From contig JANQMO010000069.1 in assembly GCA_028280025.1 (NCBI GenBank), positions 1 through 19,575 of the forward strand: 19,575 bases of DNA, given 5' to 3'. How positions within the stretch are numbered: the stretch's first letter is position 1; each line of letters starts with the position of its first letter. This document shows, one piece after another, positions 13,487-19,575 of the stretch. Below the pieces are notes generated by a model. That model saw only the letters and a list, made by a program, of their open reading frames with translations, had not been told where the DNA came from and searched no databases. The stretch comes from Chlorobium sp. (GTDB taxonomy: Bacteria; Bacteroidota; Chlorobiia; Chlorobiales; Chlorobiaceae). Made by a program: the position numbers and the translations under genes.

Positions 13487-14907
13487 CTGTGTACGGGCAT
13501 TTGTTGATTCTGGTTTTCCTGGTAGACTTGTGTCATTTCCCGGAATACCGGACCGTGCCGGCGGATGAATGCTTTCTGCCAGGCGGCGCCGGTTCGGCCG
13601 GTAGCTGTCCTCTGGCGGAGAATACCGTCAAGATAGTGTTCTGCCTCATCGGGCTCAATACCTTTTTTCAATAATGAACGGCGGGCACCCGGCAGGAGTT
13701 CTTCGAGCAGGATATCCCGTACCGGCGAGCGTATGCCGTTTTTCCAGACGATTCGTGCATCGAGCCCCTCTTTTGCTGCCAGGTAAAAGTTGTTTCGGGC
13801 ATCTTCAAAAGGGATTATCTCTTCAGATGACTGTTCGAGGAGGTAATGCATTGCGCCGAAGAAGAAAAGGATATTGGCTACAACGTCCGGAATTGAAGGG
13901 CCTGCCGACGGGACGCGATGCTCGATTCTCAAATGCGGTGTTCCATGCTCGTTCAGGCCGACAAGCGGACGGTTCCAGCGCCAGATCGTTCCGTTATGGA
14001 GCTTGAGGTGGTTGAGCCGGTTGAAGTCCTGGTCAAATATTTCCGGAAGCAGAACGGGGAAACCGTCGAGGTTTTCAAGAAACACTTCCATTAGCGAGTT
14101 ACGGACATAACCTGTGCCGAAAGTGACCCTCGAAATGATTCTGCCGTTCTTGTCGGTAAAAGAAGGCAGCCTGACCGCCTGTTCGAAAAGAGGTATCCTT
14201 GTTTCCTCCCAGAGCTCTTTTCCGTAAAGAAACGGCGAGTTTGCCGCTACTGCAACCATCGGGGCAGACAGGATATGAGCATTGTTGTAGTGGCGCGCAG
14301 CCGTTGAAGGAGACACCTGCAGATGGATTTGCAGGGATGTGGTTGCAGCTTCCGCCATCACATCGTGATGGGTGACATCAAGAACGTCTTTCTCCCCCTC
14401 GATATGGATTTTCATTGGCTTTCTTTTTCTCGAACGAAGTATTTCGCGGTTCAGTGCGGCATATCGCTGCAGCGGTGACATGTTTTCGAGGGTAAGCATC
14501 CTGTCTTCGATTGTCGGGAGAATGCCGATCATAAGTACCATGCAATCCATCCCGGCTGCCTGTGAAAGACAGGTTTCCCAGGTTGCGGTAAGCTCATCGA
14601 GCAGGTGCGAGGGAAGGTTGGCGTCAAGCGGATGCGGTGTCGTGTTGATTTCGAAGTTATACTTTGATAATTCCGCTACCACCAGGCTGCCCCGGATTCT
14701 TTTGAGAAACTCCTCATTTCGGGGTTCCGGTTCAGATGAGCGGTTGACGAGCCAGCCTTCAAGCTCGAAACCGCATATATCAGCCGTCTCTTCGAAAACG
14801 TCAGAAGAGAACCAGTCCATGAGGACCCGTGTTTCTTTACGGAGGATTTCGCGGAACTGTCGAAAGTCGGTTTCGCTGAAGAGCTCCCGTTTGATGTTGC
14901 TGCCCAT
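13474..14907 (-). CDS. Glutamate-cysteine ligase-like (GCS2) amidoligase
   Basis: About 477 residues, cytoplasmic, of the GCS2-like carboxylate-amine ligase fold, which uses ATP to join an amino group to a gamma-carboxylate. Visible landmarks are ICGFELEGWLV near the start (metal-binding Glu pair), KYNFEINTTPHPLDANLP, TTSLQIHLQVSPS with the His-containing strand, and an arginine-rich nucleotide/metal region LRIEHRVPSAGPSIPDV. I choose the ATG at 14907 (MGSNIKREL); a TTG at 14946 would add 13 residues but neither has a good ribosome site. True glutathione synthesis is not assured: no glutathione synthetase is nearby, and the partner is an M14 hydrolase. Comparative work on amidoligases describes GCS2 and M14-type genes side by side, suggesting synthesis and breakdown of a small peptide. 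Confidence 0.8.
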   Translation of the reverse strand: MGSNIKRELFSETDFRQFREILRKETRVLMDWFSSDVFEETADICGFELEGWLVNRSSEPEPRNEEFLKRIRGSLVVAELSKYNFEINTTPHPLDANLPSHLLDELTATWETCLSQAAGMDCMVLMIGILPTIEDRMLTLENMSPLQRYAALNREILRSRKRKPMKIHIEGEKDVLDVTHHDVMAEAATTSLQIHLQVSPSTAARHYNNAHILSAPMVAVAANSPFLYGKELWEETRIPLFEQAVRLPSFTDKNGRIISRVTFGTGYVRNSLMEVFLENLDGFPVLLPEIFDQDFNRLNHLKLHNGTIWRWNRPLVGLNEHGTPHLRIEHRVPSAGPSIPDVVANILFFFGAMHYLLEQSSEEIIPFEDARNNFYLAAKEGLDARIVWKNGIRSPVRDILLEELLPGARRSLLKKGIEPDEAEHYLDGILRQRTATGRTGAAWQKAFIRRHGPVFREMTQVYQENQNQQMPVHRWTT

Positions 14908-15273
14908 ATGGTGTTTTTCTGCTGCATGAGGATGCCGCGTAATCAATCGCTCAATTTAGGTTAGTATAAAAAACTTTGTGAATCGTTGTGTGATACGAGC
15001 GGCTTCTCTCGTATGCCTGCTTGCTGTTCGGCATTCATCGATCGCTCTCAGGATAACTGTCGGGCGCTGACAAAATGAAGTGTTTTTTTTCTCGTTATGG
15101 GTTTTGTGAGGGCATTTTCATAATTTATAGCCATACAAACAGGGCTGGAGAGATCAGGCGTGCCGGATAAAGCCGATATCTTGCAGGCATGGACAGGGCA
15201 AAACAGCTTGCTGAAGCCGCAGGTACAATTCCGGATGTGACGAGGAAAAGGACAGCAACAAAACCGATGCAAC
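14908..15273. other. Divergent intergenic region, amidoligase/FIST
   Basis: About 365 bases between two divergently transcribed units, so it should hold promoters for both, but I find no hexamer pair good enough to name. It contains a 7-base inverted repeat ATACGAG/CTCGTAT (14993-14999, 15008-15014) and a run of eight T at 15083-15090. In-frame stops block extension of the FIST gene upstream of 15241. No small gene is evident. Confidence 0.4.
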
Positions 15274-16554
15274 ATGGGAGAGTCCACAGACACGATCAGC
15301 CTGGCGGCTGAGGGCTTTAGCGCCAGAGACGACGCTTACGCTGCCGGTGCCGAGGCGGCCCGCGGCGCCCTTGACGGCCTGGGAGATACTTCGCCCGGCG
15401 TTTTGCTGGTTTTTGCCGCCATACGTTTTGACCATGAAGCGCTGCTCGAAGGTATCGCTTCTGTTGCTCCGGGTATACCCCTGGTGGGAGGAACGACTGC
15501 AGGGGAAATATCGGGACATGGCGTTACATCGGATTCTGTTGTGATCCTTGCGCTGAAGTCGGGGCCTCTTCGTTTCATTGCCGGTATTGGGACGGAACTG
15601 AGCCGTGATGAAAATGCGGCTGTCCGGCAGATGGCCGAACAGATGTTTTCCGTCAAGCAACACTCGGACGCTTACAGTCTCCTGGTGTTTCCCAGCGGTT
15701 TGGGGTGTAATGTGCTCAAGACCATTGACGGGTTGTATGACTGTTTTGGAGAACGGTTTGAAATCGCCGGCGGATATCCCGGATCGAATGATTTTTATCA
15801 GCCGGCCTACCAGTATCTGAACGGCAGGGTATATACAGATGCAATCGTCGGGGTACTGGTTTGTCATGACGAAGACTGCAGGATCGGGATTGGTATCTGC
15901 GACGGTTTCGAATCGATGGGCAACAGTTTTCGCTGCACGTCTTCATGCGGCAACATTCTCAAGGAGTTTGACGATATTCCTGCACTCAAGCTATACAGGG
16001 AAATCCTTGGGGAGGAACGTTCAGCCCGAATTCCGGAAGTTTTCGTGGAATATCCTTTCGGTCTCATCGATGAGAATGCCTCATCGGCCGGTAAAACCTA
16101 TTTTCAGCTTCGTTACGGCCTTAGAGCAAATGAGGATGACGCGTCCATATCACTTACAGCCAGCATCCCCCAGGGGAGCAGGGTGACCCTTACGGCAGGA
16201 ACCCGCAGGGATTTGATCCGCGGTGTGGAGAATGCCGCTCGACGGGCCGCTTTATATCTTGGGGACTATACTCCAAAAGCCCTTCTCATGTTCAGCTGCA
16301 TAGGAAGATCAATGGTGCTGGGGAGTCACCTGGGTGAAGAGGTGAGCGTCGTCAAGAAGATTGTCGGGAGTGATGTCCCGATAGCCGGATTTTATACCTT
16401 TGGTGAAGTTGGTCCGATTGACAAAACGGTCCCTCATCTGGCATCCGCGAAATATCATAATGCAAGTGTTGTCGTCTGGATTTTGGGATCACGTCCGGAT
16501 CAGCGCCGGAGTGACGATAACGATATCTCCCGGCAGGCTTCGTTGACGTCCTGA
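15274..16554 (+). CDS. FIST-domain sensor protein, copy 1
   Basis: A 426-residue soluble protein made of the FIST N and FIST C domains, a sensory module found alone or joined to kinases and proposed to bind small ligands such as amino acids. The N domain holds PLVGGTTAGEISG (residues ~69-80), and the C domain ends with MFSCIGR and GFYTFGEVGPIDK (~372-384). There is no signal peptide or membrane segment, so it is cytoplasmic. Cysteines 197, 202, 209 and 221 (C-X4-C-X6-C-X11-C) are matched exactly in copy 2; a fifth, Cys225, is not. The C-terminal ~20 residues are polar and unrelated to copy 2. No Shine-Dalgarno is obvious at this ATG, the only one available. Its output partner is probably the PAS-domain protein downstream. 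Confidence 0.9.
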   Translation: MGESTDTISLAAEGFSARDDAYAAGAEAARGALDGLGDTSPGVLLVFAAIRFDHEALLEGIASVAPGIPLVGGTTAGEISGHGVTSDSVVILALKSGPLRFIAGIGTELSRDENAAVRQMAEQMFSVKQHSDAYSLLVFPSGLGCNVLKTIDGLYDCFGERFEIAGGYPGSNDFYQPAYQYLNGRVYTDAIVGVLVCHDEDCRIGIGICDGFESMGNSFRCTSSCGNILKEFDDIPALKLYREILGEERSARIPEVFVEYPFGLIDENASSAGKTYFQLRYGLRANEDDASISLTASIPQGSRVTLTAGTRRDLIRGVENAARRAALYLGDYTPKALLMFSCIGRSMVLGSHLGEEVSVVKKIVGSDVPIAGFYTFGEVGPIDKTVPHLASAKYHNASVVVWILGSRPDQRRSDDNDISRQASLTS

Positions 16555-16656
16555 GACGCTCTTGCATGACTTCCATACAACGCATGAGATGGATTCAAGT
16601 GACGGGTTTTCGAAGGGAATTTCATAACTTCAAAAGTCTGCACCGCGTTACTGCGA

Positions 16657-17391
16657 ATGAAACGTTCTGTCATGAAAGAGAATCGTATACCGGAATCCTT
16701 CGTACTCGGCGCACTTCTCTGCGTCGGGCTTGTTATCTCGGCATGGCTTCTGTCCGACGGGATCGCGCGCTTCAAATCTCTCGAGCGCACGGTTGTTGTC
16801 AAAGGGCTGGCCGAGCGTGAAGTGGATGCTGATATTGCCATCTGGCCGGTTACGTTTTCCGTCGCCGCTGACGATCTTTCCTACCTTGTCGATACGCTGA
16901 CGGGTCAGAACGGCATCGTCAAAATGTTTCTCAGGCAGAATGGTTTTACCGAGAGGGAAATCTCGGTTTCCGCTCCGTCGATCGTTGATCGTCAGGCGCA
17001 AGGGTACGGTGATGCGAACCGTTACCGGTTCCGTTATATCGGAAAATCTACAGTGAGTGTTTACACTTCCAGCATCAAGGCAGTCAGGGCGGCAAGGGAG
17101 AAGCTCAGTGAACTCGGTACGAGGGGCGTTGCCATAGCGGGTGAGAATTATGAGTCACGGACAGAATATCTGTATACGAAACTCAATGAGGTCAAGCCTT
17201 CGATGATTCAGGAGGCGACTGAAAATGCCAGAGCGGTTGCAGAAAAATTCGCTGCCGATTCAGGGAGCCGTCTTGGGAAAATCAGGAAGGCCCGGCAGGG
17301 ACAGTTTTCAATTACGGACAGGGATAGCAATACGCCTTACATCAAAAAGGTCAGAGTGGTATCAACCCTCGAATATTACCTGACGGACTGA
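16657..17391 (+). CDS. SIMPL (DUF541) domain protein with N-terminal membrane anchor
   Basis: A 244-residue protein with one hydrophobic segment (~residues 15-35: VLGALLCVGLVISAWLLS) and then a SIMPL/DUF541 domain, so the bulk should lie in the periplasm held by an uncleaved anchor. The domain begins at RTVVVKGLAEREVDADIAIW, has the conserved middle section RYRFRYIGKSTVSVYTSSI and ends in strand VVSTLEYYLTD. The molecular function of bacterial SIMPL proteins is poorly known; structures show oligomeric, channel-like assemblies for some. An ATG five codons later (16672) is an equally possible start. It stands between two FIST genes on the same strand, which is unusual and may mean a shared signalling role, or only insertion. 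Confidence 0.85.
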   Translation: MKRSVMKENRIPESFVLGALLCVGLVISAWLLSDGIARFKSLERTVVVKGLAEREVDADIAIWPVTFSVAADDLSYLVDTLTGQNGIVKMFLRQNGFTEREISVSAPSIVDRQAQGYGDANRYRFRYIGKSTVSVYTSSIKAVRAAREKLSELGTRGVAIAGENYESRTEYLYTKLNEVKPSMIQEATENARAVAEKFAADSGSRLGKIRKARQGQFSITDRDSNTPYIKKVRVVSTLEYYLTD

Positions 17392-17529
17392 TGTGAACAC
17401 GGCATGACCGTAACGGCGGCCATATACCACTGGAGATATTTGCAGCGGCTTGCAATAACAGCAGGCGGTTTGTGGGGTTGTCCGGTGGGTTGGGGAGTCG
17501 TCTATGTGTGCCGATGAATGCAGTGAAAC
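17392..17529. other. Spacer before FIST copy 2
   Basis: 138 bases with a short inverted repeat (TTGCA 17440-17444 and TGCAA 17451-17455) and a G/T-rich stretch. No recognisable promoter or terminator, so co-transcription with the SIMPL gene is possible. Confidence 0.3.
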
Positions 17530-18765
17530 ATGAGAGACTACAAAGACAGGGCGGCCGGAGCCGCTGTGGGTTCAAGCGCCAACGACAACGCTTTCGCAGC
17601 GGGTGCGGAGGCGGCACGTCAAGCTCTTGAAGGCTTTGCAGGAGTGTCATCGCCGGGTCTTTTGCTTGTTTTCGGTTCTTCGCGTTTCGACCAGCAGGCA
17701 CTGCTCGAAGGAATTGTTTCGGTTGCGCCTGATATACCGATGGTCGGCGGGACAACCGCAGGTGAAATTTCTTTGAAGGGCTTTTCTCCGGATGCCGTTG
17801 TCGTTATGGCGCTGGGTTCGGAACACCTTCGTTTCAGGACCGGCATAGGGACGACGTTGAGCCGGGATGAAGAGGCGGCTGTCAAGGAGATGTCGGGCCA
17901 GATGTTTTCCGGTTCCTTTCCTGATGATGCACAAACCCTCATGGTCTTTCCCAGCGGCATGGACAGTAATGTGCTCAGAACAATTGACTCCCTGCATGAC
18001 TGTTTCGGAGAACGTTTTGAAATTATCGGCGGCTATCCGGGAGGAAAGGGTTTGTTCCAGGAAACGGTTCAGTACCATAATGGAAAGGTATACACAGATG
18101 CGATAGCAGGTGTTCTGATCTGCCATGATGATGACTGTTGTACCGGTACGGGAGTCTGCAGCGGTTTCGAATCGATCGGCAACAGTTTTTGCTGTACCTC
18201 CTCGGAAGGCCATATCCTCAAGGAAATTGACAATCAGCCTTCGCTTGATCTTTTCAGGGAGATCGTCGGTGAGGAGCGTTATTCCCGGCTTCCTGAAATT
18301 TTCGTCGAGTATCCGTTCGGTCTTATCGATGAAAGTGCAAGCACATCGGACATAACCTATTTCCAGCTTCGCACCGGTATAATGGCAAATACCGAAAACA
18401 AGACGATTGTCCTGACTGCACCCATTCCCAAGGGAAGCAGGGTAACCCTTGCCGCCGGGACGTGTCAAGACCTGATTGCCGGTGCCGGGAACGCAGCCAG
18501 GGATGCCGTTATGTGCCTGGGGGAGGACTATGAGCCGCAGGCGGCGGTCATGTTCAGCTGCATCGGAAGGGCTAAGGTGCTGGGAAGGCGGCTGGAAGAT
18601 GAGGTCGAAAGTGTCCGGAACGTTATTGGTAAAGAGGTGCCGTTGGCCGGCTTTTACACCTTTGGCGAGGTCGGGCCGATTGACAAAAAAGAGCCCCGTC
18701 TTGCATCAGCGAAATATCACAACGTCAGCGTTGTTATCTGGGTTCTGGGAACCGTCCGGAAGTAA
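17530..18765 (+). CDS. FIST-domain sensor protein, copy 2
   Basis: A 411-residue paralogue of the FIST protein at 15274, clearly similar along its whole length (PMVGGTTAGEISLKG at ~70-84, YTDAIAGVLICHDDD, GFYTFGEVGPIDKK at ~374). The four cysteines of the shared pattern are 198, 203, 210 and 222, with two extra ones beside them (204, 221). Like copy 1 it is soluble, with both FIST N and C domains. The two copies have diverged in the N-terminal lead and in the region about 290-320, so they may sense related but different ligands. Its stop lies 12 bases before the PAS-domain protein, so those two are almost surely co-transcribed, which points to that protein as the output partner. Confidence 0.9.
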   Translation: MRDYKDRAAGAAVGSSANDNAFAAGAEAARQALEGFAGVSSPGLLLVFGSSRFDQQALLEGIVSVAPDIPMVGGTTAGEISLKGFSPDAVVVMALGSEHLRFRTGIGTTLSRDEEAAVKEMSGQMFSGSFPDDAQTLMVFPSGMDSNVLRTIDSLHDCFGERFEIIGGYPGGKGLFQETVQYHNGKVYTDAIAGVLICHDDDCCTGTGVCSGFESIGNSFCCTSSEGHILKEIDNQPSLDLFREIVGEERYSRLPEIFVEYPFGLIDESASTSDITYFQLRTGIMANTENKTIVLTAPIPKGSRVTLAAGTCQDLIAGAGNAARDAVMCLGEDYEPQAAVMFSCIGRAKVLGRRLEDEVESVRNVIGKEVPLAGFYTFGEVGPIDKKEPRLASAKYHNVSVVIWVLGTVRK

Positions 18766-18777
18766 CCGGCTTGAATT

Positions 18778-19575
18778 ATGGAAAAGTCTTACCGAAACCT
18801 TATAGAAGAGCTTGAAGGGCCCAGGAAACAAACCCGGCATAGCCGGAGGTCCGAGAGCGAACTGCTGGAACAGCAGAAACTGTTGCGCGAACAGAACATC
18901 AACCTCGTTAAAAAGAGCGTTGAGCTGTATGATGTCAAGCGCCAGCTCGAGGAGAAGAATTACGAGCTGGAGCAGTCTGCGAAAAGGCTTGACACTGCGC
19001 TCAAATCACTGCGAAAAAGCGAAAACACGCTCAGTTCCATTCTTCGTGACAGTCCGGACACGATTATTGCGGTTGATACTCTTCACCGGGTGATCTATAT
19101 CAACCGGGGACTTCCCGGGCGCAGGGAGAGTATTGCTCGCGGCAAGCTTTTTTGCGAACATCTGGAAGAAGACCAGTATGAGCTTTTCCATTCAGCCCTG
19201 GAAAAGGTTTTCGGCACAGGCAAACCGGCGAAACTGGAGTGCAGTACCAGGACCCCGGACGGAATGACTGTTGATTTCGAGTCGCGAATAAGTCCCTGTA
19301 TCCAGGATGGCAGGGTGAACACCGCCATTGTAATTTCCACCGATATTACCGAGCGGAAAAGGATGGAGGAAAAACTGAAACGCTCGCTTGATGAACTCGA
19401 GCGTTTCAACCGCTTTATGGTAGGCAGGGAGCAGCGGTCCCTGGAGCTGAAAGAGGAAGTGAATCAGCTTTGCAGTGAACTGGGGTGTACCCCCCGATAC
19501 AACGTCAGGGAAGGGAATGCCGAGTTCCATATCGCTCCGTTCATCGATGTTGAAGGTGACGTTGGCGGAGAGGCT
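18778..19575 (+). CDS. PAS-domain signalling protein, probably a histidine kinase (cut by window end)
   Basis: An open frame of 266 codons that runs off the window. Residues ~25-85 form a long heptad-rich coiled coil (SELLEQQKLLREQNINLVKK...). A PAS domain follows from ~SSILRDSPDTIIAVDTLHRVIYINR to VISTDITERKRMEEKL (about 81-201), including the usual PAC ending. A second helical linker (LDELERFNRFMVGREQRSLELKEEVNQL) then begins; this type of linker normally leads to a HisKA/HATPase core or another sensor module, but no kinase residues are inside the window. It has no membrane segment, so it is cytoplasmic like the FIST proteins. The ATG at 18778 is 12 bases after the FIST stop. The catalytic part is inferred, not seen. 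Confidence 0.8.
   Translation, partial: MEKSYRNLIEELEGPRKQTRHSRRSESELLEQQKLLREQNINLVKKSVELYDVKRQLEEKNYELEQSAKRLDTALKSLRKSENTLSSILRDSPDTIIAVDTLHRVIYINRGLPGRRESIARGKLFCEHLEEDQYELFHSALEKVFGTGKPAKLECSTRTPDGMTVDFESRISPCIQDGRVNTAIVISTDITERKRMEEKLKRSLDELERFNRFMVGREQRSLELKEEVNQLCSELGCTPRYNVREGNAEFHIAPFIDVEGDVGGEA

Noticed and set aside
14908..14946. TTG start at 14946 for the amidoligase-like gene
   Set aside because: No ribosome site, and the added 13 residues are His-rich and not family-like; the ATG at 14907 fits better, though not proven.
15060..15273. Riboswitch upstream of FIST copy 1
   Set aside because: The spacer has a few short inverted repeats, but I could not match any known riboswitch core.

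Overview
The window reads as bacterial chromosome of moderate GC with compact, mostly protein-coding DNA, several head-to-tail gene pairs, and a few scar regions. Protein style and gene content suggest a green sulfur bacterium (Chlorobi: Chlorobium/Prosthecochloris-like). This placement is by familiarity only; no rRNA or photosynthesis gene is present to prove it. I see no tRNA, rRNA, CRISPR array or intact transposase.

Layout. 160-1751 (+): a small two-helix membrane protein translationally coupled to a SpoU/TrmH-type RNA 2'-O-methyltransferase. 1805-5085 (-): a Lon-related AAA+ protease followed, with a 4-base overlap, by a double universal-stress-protein gene. 5086-5948: a scar region holding the 3' end of a TerC-type membrane protein gene, heptamer and 22-base tandem repeats, a decayed group II intron 3' end and a palindrome. 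5949-7358 (+): aldehyde dehydrogenase. 7377-7629 (+): a frameshifted gene remnant, perhaps patatin-like. 7715-8344 (+): a small outer-membrane barrel with a clear promoter and terminator. 8576-10390 (+): a secreted CARDB-repeat protein. 10468-10929 (+): YbaK-type deacylase. 11069-12241 (+): GT4 glycosyltransferase. 12434-14907 (-): a glutamate-cysteine-ligase-like amidoligase and an overlapping M14/aspartoacylase-type zinc hydrolase. 15274-19575 (+): two paralogous FIST sensor proteins with a SIMPL-domain protein between them, followed by a PAS-domain signalling protein that runs off the window.

The most interesting parts are these. First, the FIST-SIMPL-FIST-PAS signalling locus: both FIST proteins share an exactly spaced set of four cysteines (C-X4-C-X6-C-X11-C) where I recall ordinary FIST domains having none, which suggests a metal-binding or redox input. 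Second, the amidoligase/M14 pair looks like a make-and-break pathway for a small peptide or amide. Third, a family of 7-base repeats of the form AGTNNNN lies at three places. One array encodes the C-terminal tail of the glycosyltransferase, a second supplies the stop codon of the convergent hydrolase, and the third abuts the truncation point of the TerC gene.
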